Shown in pieces: positions 44,268-52,056 of a stretch of DNA of 64,000 nucleotides. Positions within the stretch are counted from its first letter, which is position 1; the number at the start of each line of letters is the position of its first letter. Both the position numbers and the translations under genes were made by a program. The stretch lies in contig NZ_LMVB01000001.1 of NCBI RefSeq assembly GCF_001510645.1, positions 310,001-374,000 of the forward strand. The letters run 5' to 3'. The notes beneath the pieces were generated by a model. The model worked only from the letters and a program-made list of their open reading frames with translations, was not told the origin of the DNA and ran no database searches. The DNA is from Paenibacillus sp. FJAT-29882. GTDB taxonomy: Bacteria > Bacillota > Bacilli > Bacillales > DSM-1321.

Positions 44268-44531
44268 TCCCCTATAATATTTAATCGTTTTAATAGTCCT
44301 ACAATTTATAGTAGGAAAAGTGCTGGTGTAAAGGGCATAGGAAAAAATTACAAAATTTTAACTCGGAATGGTGAATTTAGAGATGCTATAAGAAATGTAG
44401 AAATATCAAACTCAGCTCAACATAAAAAACAGTATATGTACGCGATGGAACAAGTGAGAATAGATGGAATGTCGATGTCGTATACACAAATAAGAAAAAT
44501 GTACGGGAGCAAAAAAATGCTTCTTTATTAA
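44268..44531 (+). pseudogene. Unrecognised truncated coding remnant
   Basis: One frame stays open for about 87 codons with protein-like composition: SRKSAGVKGIGKNYKILTRN, GEFRDAIRNVEISNSAQHKK, then QYMYAMEQVRIDGMSMSYTQ and IRKMYGSKKMLLY, stop TAA. There is no start codon at its left end and no ribosome site, so it is the tail of a broken gene. I do not recognise the family. It is isolated in a 1-kb gap. Confidence 0.4.
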
Positions 44532-44550
44532 TGAGTAAAAAGCACCTTCG

Positions 44551-44596
44551 AACGAACTAGATACCATCCCAAAATGCTCATGGAATCTAGTTCGTT
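44551..44596. repeat. Perfect 12-bp inverted repeat
   Basis: AACGAACTAGAT (44551-44562) is exactly inverted as ATCTAGTTCGTT (44585-44596). It follows the remnant at 44268-44531 and may be its terminator or an element end; no T run follows. Confidence 0.6.
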
Positions 44597-44998
44597 TAAG
44601 TAATACTCCGTGGTAAACAGTGCAAGTTATTTTCACCGAAGAAAATAGAGATGTTTCAAGTTATTATTTCCAAATAACACCATATAAAAAGAATTATATA
44701 AGAGAATCCATGTGATGAACAAGAAAATAATACTATTGTACATGCGGAAAAGAACTGACTTATTTAAAGCTAATGTAGTGATTATTTGTTGCCTTTTATT
44801 AATTGCGTGAGTATAAGAGTGGAAAAATTTACTTCTTGTTAACAAAAAACAGCAATAAACCTTTAGATTCGAGCAATTCTTAATAATCAATTAATAATTG
44901 CTAATTATAATTACTAATGTACTAGATTTCCTAATTCTTAAAAGGAGGATTTGTTAGGTTTGAATCAATAGTCCTAGAACAAAGATGGAGGAGAAGGG
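44597..44998. other. Intergenic, promoter region of the next operon
   Basis: About 400 AT-rich bases. Minus-strand frames here have no support. TTAATAAT repeats near 44880-44895 could be part of a PhoP-type site for the phosphate operon, but I cannot confirm a Pho box. Confidence 0.35.
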
Positions 44999-46780
44999 AT
45001 GAAAAAACAATTATCAACGCTTATTATTGCAACATCTGTGTTAGCTGGAAGTGTAGTCACGCCAATTTTGCCACATGAGGTGAGTGCTGCATCGGTTCAA
45101 CAAAAAGGGGAGTTCAGTAAAGAAAAAGTATTGGTAAATGGACAATTGAGAGATATTCAATACACAGTATCGAATAAGCAAAAACTCTACTCTGCTAGTG
45201 ATCTAGCAAAATTAATGTCTGCAACAGTCAGCTATGAAAAAAAATCAAAAGCATTCACTTTTTCAAAAAAAACTGGTACTAAAAAGGTAAGCATCGTGGT
45301 AGTGGCCAGTAAAGGGTCTACAAAAATAAATGGAAAAGAAGTAAAGCTAAATGCTGCACCGAAAATTGTAGGGAATTCTTTGTTCGTTGAAGCGAAATCT
45401 TTCATACAGGCATTTGGAGGAGATCTATTACTGGACAATGGATTGTTAGTATCAACAGCTAGTTCAATTAAATGGCAAACATCAACCTTGCAAGTGGATG
45501 GGCAGCCTAAAAAAATCCGTACCGTAACGATTGGTGGTAAGTCGTTATACTCCGTTTCAGATCTTGCAAATTGGTATGCGGCTACTGTAAATACGGATAA
45601 AAACAATCTAGTCACAATCAAACAAAAAGGAAAGACAAGCAGCTTTAAAATTTTAGAAAATACGGTCACACAAAATGGCAAGAAAATAAAAATTGGGAAT
45701 TACCCAATCAAAGTAAAAGGTATTGTATATGCGGATTTAAAAGATTTAACTACAATCATTGGAGGGGAATTGGTCACTACTCAAAACGGACCATTCATTT
45801 CAGTTTCGGGATTAATTAGCGGTGATACTTTCAATCCACAGTGGGTTAACAATACAACAGTCCTAGCTGGTAACGAAACGACATCAGGTGCGAAAAATTA
45901 CTTAATTAATGTTGATAGTAAGAAGTCATCACTTGAAATCAGTGGCACAGAAGTTTCTGTTTCACCAAGCGGGAAAAGTGCCATTTATACGGACGAAAAG
46001 GGAATCATCTATCTAACCAATTTGACCACGAATAAAACGGTTATTTTGAATGATCAGGACGATAACGAAAAATTCGAATTTGTCTGGTCTAAAAATGAAG
46101 ATAAAGTGTATTTCTTTAATGGAAAAGATACAGATAAAATCTATAACGTGAATGTGAAAGACGGTGCATTAACAAAAGTTTACGCGGATGCTTTCAAATA
46201 TAAATCCGACCTGCACCTTTCCAATGACGGGCAAAAGCTGATTTATTCTGTGTCAAATGAAGCTAAAACCAATTATACAGACTCAGATAATACGGACGTA
46301 TCGGATATCGACTTAACGGATACGGAACCACAGTTGTTTTCACTGGATTTAAATGCGGCTGAACTTAAGCCTTTACAATTAACAGTTACAAAAGACAATA
46401 AAGTTTTTGTTAATTTACTGAATAATGGAAATGTTGTGTATACTAGTTACTCGACTGACAGTAATGTAATGCCCGTTTTATACATGATTGATCAAAGTAA
46501 CAAAGTTTTACCGTTAGTCACGAATAAGGACATCATCCAAACCGTTGTGACTGCACAAGGTAAGCTATTCATTTTAGTAGCTGAAAAAAATGGATATCAA
46601 GTGATTTATGAAGTGAATGCATCCACGAAAGCATTAACGAAAGTCGCACAAACAAAATTAGAGCTTACTTCCTTCTCTGTTTCGATAGATGGAAAAAGAA
46701 TGGCTGTTACATCACCAGGGAAAAATGGCGATGTGTTAATGGTTGTGAAGAACGGATTCTTTGAAGCGGTAACTAAATAA
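44999..46780 (+). CDS. Secreted protein with copper-amine-oxidase-like N domains and beta-propeller-like repeat region
   Basis: It has 593 residues. A signal peptide covers 1-31 (cleavage after VSA). Two copies of the copper amine oxidase N-terminal-like stalk domain follow at about 40-150 and 155-275 (VLVNGQLRDIQYTV, KLYSASDLAKLM; VDGQPKKIRTVTI, SLYSVSDLANWY). Residues 280-593 carry repeated four-strand units of TolB-like style (GKSAIYTDEKGIIYLTN, NEDKVYFFNGKD, GQKLIYSVSN, GKRMAVTSPGKNG). GGAGGAG precedes the ATG. It lies 17 bases before pstS and is probably cotranscribed, so a cell-envelope role in phosphate scavenging is inferred, not shown. Confidence 0.72.
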   Translation: MKKQLSTLIIATSVLAGSVVTPILPHEVSAASVQQKGEFSKEKVLVNGQLRDIQYTVSNKQKLYSASDLAKLMSATVSYEKKSKAFTFSKKTGTKKVSIVVVASKGSTKINGKEVKLNAAPKIVGNSLFVEAKSFIQAFGGDLLLDNGLLVSTASSIKWQTSTLQVDGQPKKIRTVTIGGKSLYSVSDLANWYAATVNTDKNNLVTIKQKGKTSSFKILENTVTQNGKKIKIGNYPIKVKGIVYADLKDLTTIIGGELVTTQNGPFISVSGLISGDTFNPQWVNNTTVLAGNETTSGAKNYLINVDSKKSSLEISGTEVSVSPSGKSAIYTDEKGIIYLTNLTTNKTVILNDQDDNEKFEFVWSKNEDKVYFFNGKDTDKIYNVNVKDGALTKVYADAFKYKSDLHLSNDGQKLIYSVSNEAKTNYTDSDNTDVSDIDLTDTEPQLFSLDLNAAELKPLQLTVTKDNKVFVNLLNNGNVVYTSYSTDSNVMPVLYMIDQSNKVLPLVTNKDIIQTVVTAQGKLFILVAEKNGYQVIYEVNASTKALTKVAQTKLELTSFSVSIDGKRMAVTSPGKNGDVLMVVKNGFFEAVTK

Positions 46781-46797
46781 TAAAGGGGCGAAATAAA

Positions 46798-47667
46798 ATG
46801 ATGAAAAATGTAAAACGCTTTACTGTAGCAATAATGGCAATTATCATGTTCATTGGTTTTTCATTTGGAGGGTTTATAACAAAAGCAAGTGCAGCATCTA
46901 CAGTATCAGGGAAAATCACAATTGCAGGTTCGACTGCTTTACTACCACTGACTCAACAAGCTGCAAAGGAATTTAAGAAAGCAAATCCGAAAGTAACGGT
47001 TTCAGTTTCAGGTTCTTCTTCAATTGCTGGGCCACAGTCTGTTTTGAAAGGTGCAGCGACAATTGGAGCAAGTGATTGGGATGCGACCAAACCTGTACAA
47101 GGGTTTTCAGCATTTAAAGGACTAGTTGCTCATAAGATTGCAGCTATTCCATTTGCAACAATCGTTCACAAGTCTAATCCTGTAAAAAACTTAACAACAA
47201 AGCAATTACAAGATATTTATGCTGGGAAAGTTACGAACTGGAAACAAGTTGGTGGTAAAGATGCACAGATTGTTGTTGTAAATAGAAAGCACGGTTCAGG
47301 AACTCGCGTCAACTTCCAAGCGAAAGCTTTGAAAAATGCTAGCTTTATGTCAAAAGGCGATAATTATAAAGAAGTTGGAAAAAGTGGTGAAATGTTAGCA
47401 GCAGTAGAATCTAACCCAAATGCAATTGGCTATACAGATTTAGCTTATGTTAAAGGAAATGTTAAAGCTGTAAGTTATAACGGTGTGGCTGCTACTACTC
47501 AAAACGTTGTGAATGGTAAATATCCTGTTTGGTCTTACGGCTATTTGTTAACTAAAGGCCAACCAAAAGGTGCAGACGATGCATTCATTAAATACATCCA
47601 ATCAAGTAAATTTCAAAACGGTTCATTGAAAACATTGAAATTTATTCCACTTAGCCAAATGAAATAA
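46798..47667 (+). CDS. pstS: Phosphate ABC transporter substrate-binding protein PstS
   Basis: It has 289 residues. Phosphate-binding segments are present: TIAGSTALLPL (about 41-51), SGSSSIAGPQSVLKGAATIGASD (about 70-92) and NRKHGSGTRVNF (about 162-173). The signal peptide ends ASA without a lipobox cysteine, so the protein would be secreted rather than lipid-anchored, unlike most Gram-positive PstS. AGGGGCG precedes the ATGATG. It is followed by a large hairpin and then pstC. Confidence 0.88.
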   Translation: MMKNVKRFTVAIMAIIMFIGFSFGGFITKASAASTVSGKITIAGSTALLPLTQQAAKEFKKANPKVTVSVSGSSSIAGPQSVLKGAATIGASDWDATKPVQGFSAFKGLVAHKIAAIPFATIVHKSNPVKNLTTKQLQDIYAGKVTNWKQVGGKDAQIVVVNRKHGSGTRVNFQAKALKNASFMSKGDNYKEVGKSGEMLAAVESNPNAIGYTDLAYVKGNVKAVSYNGVAATTQNVVNGKYPVWSYGYLLTKGQPKGADDAFIKYIQSSKFQNGSLKTLKFIPLSQMK

Positions 47668-47699
47668 TCGTTATATTGATAAATAATAGATTAGTGAAG

Positions 47700-47788
47700 G
47701 ATGACCTAGTATGGGGGCAGACCCCTCATATGAAGATGCTCATTTTAATCATCTTCATATGAGGGAATCACCCCCCTTTTATGTCATC
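47700..47788 (+). terminator. Large stem-loop between pstS and pstC
   Basis: GATGAC, GGGGG and CCCTCATATGAAGATG on the left pair with CATCTTCATATGAGGG, CCCCC and GTCATC on the right, giving about 27 base pairs around an 11-base loop with small internal loops. It likely acts as an mRNA-stabilising or partial terminator that raises PstS above PstCA. Confidence 0.75.
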
Positions 47789-47817
47789 TTTTTTACTTTA
47801 TTCCAGGAGGATTTAAG

Positions 47818-48744
47818 GTGAAATTAGAAGGCAATATCAAATCATCATCCTACTTACCTGCTCAAGGATTCAAAATAAAAGCCCGAACAAAAAACGTGAG
47901 AAATTATTTGTTTTTTTTATTTTGCTTACTTAGTGCTTTAATGCTAGGAGTCGTTCTCTTCTGTATCGTTCTATTTATTGGGAAGACAGGTTTGCTTGTA
48001 TTTAAGGATGTATCCGTGATGGAATTCTTTTTTTCAACAACTTGGGAACCGTATGATGGAAAATATGGCGCAGCGATTTTTATCTTAGGAACGTTGTCAT
48101 TAACGGCCTTAACGATGTGTTTTGCTGTTCCGCTTTCTTTAGCTTTAGCGGTCTTTATTGTTGAGGTAGCACCAGATTGGGTAAAGAAGATCCTTCGTCC
48201 AATGCTAGATTTATTAGTTGGAATTCCTTCTATTATTTACGGTTATTTAGGACTAACATTGCTCATTCCACTTTTACGAAATATAACGGGTTCCATTATG
48301 GGAGACGGGCTGCTTGCTGCTTCACTCGTCCTGACGGTTATGGTGTTGCCGACGATCACAAGAATTAGTGATGATGCAATCACAGCTGTGCCTAAAGATT
48401 TGCGTGAAGCTGCTTATGCACTAGGGAGCACGCGCTTTCAGTCTATTTTTCGGGTTATTCTACCAGCTGCGAAACCAGGAATCTTAACAGCAACGGTACT
48501 TGGGATGGCAAGGGCGATTGGTGAGACAATGGCTGTTGTAATGGTAATCGGAAATACGGCGCAAATTCCTGGCGATTTATTAACGCCTACAGCAGTCTTA
48601 ACAAGTAATATCGTCATGCAAATTATCGATGTACAATTTGATTCAACTTGGAATTATGCCTTATATATGATGGCTTTTTTATTGTTAATCATTTCTTCCC
48701 TCATGATTCTTATGATAAGAAGAATTAGGGGAAAAGGAGAGTAA
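47818..48744 (+). CDS. pstC: Phosphate ABC transporter permease PstC
   Basis: It has 308 residues with six membrane helices. The segment YGAAIFILGTLSLTALTM and the EAA loop LREAAYALGSTRFQSIFRVI (about 195-215), then GETMAVVMVIGN, mark PstC. It begins at GTG 47818 after AGGAGG. It forms the channel with PstA encoded four bases downstream. Confidence 0.9.
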   Translation: MKLEGNIKSSSYLPAQGFKIKARTKNVRNYLFFLFCLLSALMLGVVLFCIVLFIGKTGLLVFKDVSVMEFFFSTTWEPYDGKYGAAIFILGTLSLTALTMCFAVPLSLALAVFIVEVAPDWVKKILRPMLDLLVGIPSIIYGYLGLTLLIPLLRNITGSIMGDGLLAASLVLTVMVLPTITRISDDAITAVPKDLREAAYALGSTRFQSIFRVILPAAKPGILTATVLGMARAIGETMAVVMVIGNTAQIPGDLLTPTAVLTSNIVMQIIDVQFDSTWNYALYMMAFLLLIISSLMILMIRRIRGKGE

Positions 48745-48748
48745 CTTC

Positions 48749-49642
48749 ATGAATGAACAGATTTTTAGAAAATATGTGGTGAGGCGAAAGAGTCCCATTG
48801 CCATCGATAAAATCTTTACATACAGCCTTTGGTTAGTTGCTAGTATGATTCTATTATTAGTTACTTTTCTTTTGATTCGGATACTATGGAATGGCCTTCC
48901 AGGAATATCGTTACATTTCCTCACTGGATTACCTGATGAAATCGAGGCTGGAGGTGGAGTAGGCCCTTTTCTATTCAACTCCATTTACATTCTTCTAATC
49001 TCAATGATACTTTCTCTTCCAATAGGGATTGGCTCAGGCATTTACTTAGCAGAATATGCACCAAAAAATCACTTAACAGGATTCATCCGAACAAGTGTAG
49101 AAAGCCTTGCCTCTGTACCTTCAATTATCTTTGGTCTATTTGGCTATGTACTGTTTGTCGATATTTTTCAAATCGGTTTAACGATATTGGGAGCTGGGAT
49201 TGCTCTTTCGTTACTGAATCTACCAGTAATTACTAGAGTTACTGAAGAGGCGATTCAAGCAGTTCCGACTGAGTTAAGGGAAGCATCTTATGCGTTAGGA
49301 GCCACAAAATCACAAACCATTTGGAAAGTGATTATTCCGGCAGCATTATCAGGTATTATTACGGGAAGCGCTCTAGCCGCTTGTAGGGCTTTTGGTGAAT
49401 CAGCTGTCATTCTGTTAGCTGGTGGAACAGGTACCTCAGGCATTATGTGGGATTTCAATCCAATGTCTCAAGGAGGTACATTGCCAGTTCATTTATGGTA
49501 TGTCCAATCAGAAGCCCTTGTTGAAGATGCTAAACAAATTGCCGACCGCTCTGCAGCCGTCATGATTCTATGCATCCTGCTTATTAATATGATCATAAGA
49601 CTGCCAATCTTAATTCGTGATTTTAGAATGTGGAAACATTAA
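48749..49642 (+). CDS. pstA: Phosphate ABC transporter permease PstA
   Basis: It has 297 residues and six helices. GIGSGIYLAEYAP (about 92-104), SVPSIIFGLFGYVLFV and the EAA loop LREASYALGATKSQTIWKVI (about 173-192) are PstA features. It starts four bases after pstC with AGGAG inside the pstC end. A terminator follows within 30 bases; the ATPase PstB and PhoU are not in this window and must be encoded elsewhere. Confidence 0.9.
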   Translation: MNEQIFRKYVVRRKSPIAIDKIFTYSLWLVASMILLLVTFLLIRILWNGLPGISLHFLTGLPDEIEAGGGVGPFLFNSIYILLISMILSLPIGIGSGIYLAEYAPKNHLTGFIRTSVESLASVPSIIFGLFGYVLFVDIFQIGLTILGAGIALSLLNLPVITRVTEEAIQAVPTELREASYALGATKSQTIWKVIIPAALSGIITGSALAACRAFGESAVILLAGGTGTSGIMWDFNPMSQGGTLPVHLWYVQSEALVEDAKQIADRSAAVMILCILLINMIIRLPILIRDFRMWKH

Positions 49643-49665
49643 AAGTAAAATAATTAAGCATGATC

Positions 49666-49705
49666 AAGTCAGTTATTCAAGAATTCTTGAGGAACTGACT
49701 TTTAT
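49666..49705 (+). terminator. Terminator of the pst operon
   Basis: AAGTCAGTT pairs with AACTGACTT, with an inner CAAG/CTTG stem, followed by TTTAT. Confidence 0.8.
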
Positions 49706-49795
49706 AGTTTTGAAAAGATATTGATGGAATATGCCTTTAGTTTTCTACATTAATTTCTAAATATACTTTAATTGATGGAATAAGGAGTAGAATAT

Positions 49796-50123
49796 TTATC
49801 CCGCATTAATGGGCAGTAAGACCTCCACCTCAAGGTTTAGGGGAATTGAAGAAGCGTAGGTGGGGGACAACTGCCCGTAAAATCCCAATTGGTGAGATAC
49901 AGTGGAACTTACCAATGCGTGAGCAGAGGTTTAGTTGAGGCCCACAGGATGTGGGTCACACAGACGTTGCCGCAGGACGCGGCGTACTTAGTCTGTGAAT
50001 CATTGAATCAAGTTCGGAGAGCCGCTTTATCGAAGCGGAGCGAAGATATTAGCGACTCTAGAACGGGACTCACAATCAGTGGGGGATGAAGAAAAACCCC
50101 CACTGATTGAAGTTTCACTTTAT
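49796..50123 (+). repeat. Structured element family, copy B (328 bases, long form)
   Basis: It begins TTATCCCGCATTAA and ends GTTTCACTTTAT. Stems in order: GGGCAGT (49811-49817) with ACTGCCC (49870-49876), enclosing CCTCCACCT with AGGTGGGGG; ATTGGT with ACCAAT; CCCAC/GTGGG; CACAGAC with GTCTGTG enclosing GCCGC/GCGGC; CCGCTT/AAGCGG; and AATCAGTGGGGG (50074-50085) with CCCCCACTGATT (50097-50108). It contains no reading frame with a ribosome site. GC content is clearly above the surrounding DNA. It is a candidate non-coding RNA or non-autonomous mobile element. Confidence 0.78.
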
Positions 50124-50292
50124 TAAAGAGGGTAGTAGTATTCGTGATAAATCATTAGACAAAGCTGAGATACGAAGATAAGATTAGTATCTATGTAGGT
50201 ATACAAATGATAGTTAGCAAGTACGAGACGGAATCGAGGAAAAGAAGATGAAGTTTCATTAGAATAACTGGGGGTAAAAAGGGGGGAGGATT
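50124..50292. other. Intergenic, nothing assigned
   Basis: A short stretch between structured element copy B and the acetyltransferase gene; it must hold the latter's promoter. Confidence 0.4.
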
Positions 50293-50796
50293 TTGAATAT
50301 TCGTATATTGAGAGCGGTAGATGCAGAGAAATATTGGTCGTTGCGTTTAGAAGGATTTAAGACATTCTCCGAAGCATTTGCTACAAGTTATGACGAGGCA
50401 ATTGCAAGAGAAAATCCGATTCAGCAGGCGGCAAATAGACTCGAAGCAGTAGGGAGCTATACGCTCGGTGCGTTTTTTGATGGTGAGCTGATCGGTATCG
50501 TGACACTTGTTCAAGAAATGCGAGAAAAGCAGCGGCACCGGGCAGACATTTATGGCATGTTCGTAAAATCGAATCATCAAGGTTCTGGAGTGGGAAAAGC
50601 TTTGATGAGTGAGATCATAAACTATGCGAGAAATCTTGAGGGAATTGAAAAAGTGAATTTAGCGGTCGTTTCAAGCAATGAAGGGGCGAAGAAGTTATAT
50701 AGCAAACTTGGTTTCAAGGTGTTTGGACACGAGGAAAGAGCACTGAAAGTAGGTAATGTATATTTAGCTGAAGAGCATATGGTTTTATTTTTATAA
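50293..50796 (+). CDS. GNAT family N-acetyltransferase
   Basis: It has 167 residues. The acetyl-CoA site motif A is RADIYGMFVKSNHQGSGVGKA (about 77-97; Q/R-x-x-G-x-G/A as HQGSGVG), and motif B is NEGAKKLYSKLGFKVFG (about 130-146). It starts at TTG 50293, seven bases after GGGAGGA. The acceptor substrate is not predictable. Confidence 0.85.
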   Translation: MNIRILRAVDAEKYWSLRLEGFKTFSEAFATSYDEAIARENPIQQAANRLEAVGSYTLGAFFDGELIGIVTLVQEMREKQRHRADIYGMFVKSNHQGSGVGKALMSEIINYARNLEGIEKVNLAVVSSNEGAKKLYSKLGFKVFGHEERALKVGNVYLAEEHMVLFL

Positions 50797-50845
50797 GGTT
50801 GTAATAAATCTAAAATTTGCGATTCGACATCTCCTAACCTAAAAA

Positions 50846-50878
50846 AACGAAACCGCTGATGTGCATAGCAGTTTCGTT
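50846..50878. terminator. Terminator between converging acetyltransferase and nitroreductase genes
   Basis: AACGAAACCGCT pairs with AGCAGTTTCGTT. On the minus strand it runs into TTTTTTT, so it mainly serves the nitroreductase gene. Confidence 0.82.
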
Positions 50879-50897
50879 ATGAATGGAGCGATTAGAA

Positions 50898-51527
50898 TTA
50901 AATAAAGCGTGCAACTTCTTCCAACGGCAGGCGGGAAGATCCGTGCGCTGGCGCAGCTGCTTTGCCTAATGCGATTAGAACAATTGGGAAGATGTTTTCT
51001 GGAAGCTCGAATCTGTCAGCGAATTTCTCTTTATCGAAGCCGCCCATTGTTACCGTATCATAGCCTTTTTCCTTAGCGATCAGCATCAATTGCATGGAAA
51101 CAAGTCCAGCGTCGAAAGCCGCGATATTCATTCTTGTATCTTTTGAAGCTTTCGGATAAGTAGCATTCGTATTTGCAATCATTAGCTCTTTGGTTGACTC
51201 ATCCATATGGCCTTCTGCTACATTTTGTGTATATATTTGATCTACTTTTTTATACATGTCACTATTACCCAAAATGGCAATAACTGCAGATGAAGATTCG
51301 ACTTGTGCTTGGTTAAATGCGATTGCTCTTAGTTCTTTCTTTACGTCTTGATCTTGAATGACAAGAAAGCTCCAAGGTTGCAAGTTACTTGATGAAGGAG
51401 CTGTTGTTGCTTGCTTCAACATGTCCTCAATTTCTTCTTTAGTTATTTGAAAATTAGGATCGTAGACTCTTACAGATTTCCTTGCAGTCATTAGATCATA
51501 TAATTTTGAGTTTGTTGATGTAGTCAT
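50898..51527 (-). CDS. Nitroreductase family FMN oxidoreductase
   Basis: It has 209 residues. FMN-binding nitroreductase motifs are KSVRVYDPNF (about 17-26), TTAPSSSNLQPWSFLVIQD (about 41-59), AAFDAGLVSMQLMLIAKEKGYDT (about 135-157) and MGGFD. It would reduce nitro compounds or quinones with NAD(P)H. It is divergent from an HxlR-type regulator with two palindromic operators between, which implies induction by an electrophile, as with YodC/YodB-type pairs. Confidence 0.87.
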   Translation of the reverse strand: MTTSTNSKLYDLMTARKSVRVYDPNFQITKEEIEDMLKQATTAPSSSNLQPWSFLVIQDQDVKKELRAIAFNQAQVESSSAVIAILGNSDMYKKVDQIYTQNVAEGHMDESTKELMIANTNATYPKASKDTRMNIAAFDAGLVSMQLMLIAKEKGYDTVTMGGFDKEKFADRFELPENIFPIVLIALGKAAAPAHGSSRLPLEEVARFI

Positions 51528-51550
51528 TGTCGTTGCCTCCTAGGTATATA

Positions 51551-51597
51551 AACTTACTAATAATAAGTTGTTGAATATAACTTACCATTAGTAAGTT
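51551..51597. promoter_or_regulatory. Twin palindromic operators in the nitroreductase/HxlR divergent promoter
   Basis: AACTTACTAATAATAAGTT (51551-51569) and AACTTACCATTAGTAAGTT (51579-51597) are two near-identical 19-base palindromes with centres 28 bases apart. They sit between the divergent starts. A -10-like TATGAT for the regulator lies at 51625-51630. They are the expected binding sites of the HxlR protein. Confidence 0.82.
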
Positions 51598-51664
51598 TGG
51601 TGCGTCAACCATAAAGTTTCGTGCTATGATTAAAGATAGAAAATTCGAATGGGGGCTTATTTTA

Positions 51665-52021
51665 TTGAATCAGCCATACAATTGCAAGAATTCATCACAT
51701 GTCTGCAGTAATTTTCACGATACGATTGAATTTATTGGTAGAAGATGGATGGGCGTAATCATTTATACATTAATGTCTGGACCGAAGCGTTATTATGAAA
51801 TTGTCGCCAGTATTCCTGGAATTTCCGATAGACTCTTAACAGAACGACTGAATGAATTGGTCAAAGAGGGGCTCGTCACGAAAAACTTCCTAGAATCGTC
51901 CGTAAAGAAGGTGGAATATGAACTAACGCCGAGCGGTCTAGCTTTACAGGAAGTCATTATTGCGGTAAGAGACTGGATTGGATTGCGTGAAGCACTTCAG
52001 AATAAGATAGAAAATGACTAG
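51665..52021 (+). CDS. HxlR family redox or electrophile-responsive regulator
   Basis: It has 118 residues. The HxlR winged helix spans about 20-105: HDTIEFIGRRWMGVIIYTLM, GPKRYYEIVASIPGISDRLL, TERLNELVKEGLV and VEYELTPSGLAL. Two N-terminal cysteines (NCKNSSHVC) match the usual redox-sensing position of HxlR/YodB proteins. I choose TTG 51665 with GGGGG nine bases upstream. The ATG at 51626 lies inside the -10 box TATGAT, so it cannot be translated from that promoter. Confidence 0.82.
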   Translation: MNQPYNCKNSSHVCSNFHDTIEFIGRRWMGVIIYTLMSGPKRYYEIVASIPGISDRLLTERLNELVKEGLVTKNFLESSVKKVEYELTPSGLALQEVIIAVRDWIGLREALQNKIEND

Positions 52022-52022
52022 G

Positions 52023-52056
52023 CAGGGTTCTCAAAGCGGGAATTCTGTTTTTTTTT
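52023..52056 (+). terminator. Terminator of the HxlR gene
   Basis: CAGGGTTC pairs with GAATTCTG (two G-T pairs) and is followed by nine T. Confidence 0.75.

Noticed and set aside
44412..44890. Two minus-strand frames in the gap before the copper-amine-oxidase-like gene
   Set aside because: Low-complexity hydrophobic translations, no ribosome sites, one is antisense to the plus-strand remnant.
44870..44960. Pho box before the phosphate operon
   Set aside because: Only loose TTAATAAT repeats are seen; spacing and sequence do not convincingly match PhoP sites.
51626..51664. ATG 51626 as start of the HxlR gene
   Set aside because: It lies inside the TATGAT -10 box and has no ribosome site; TTG 51665 with GGGGG upstream fits better.
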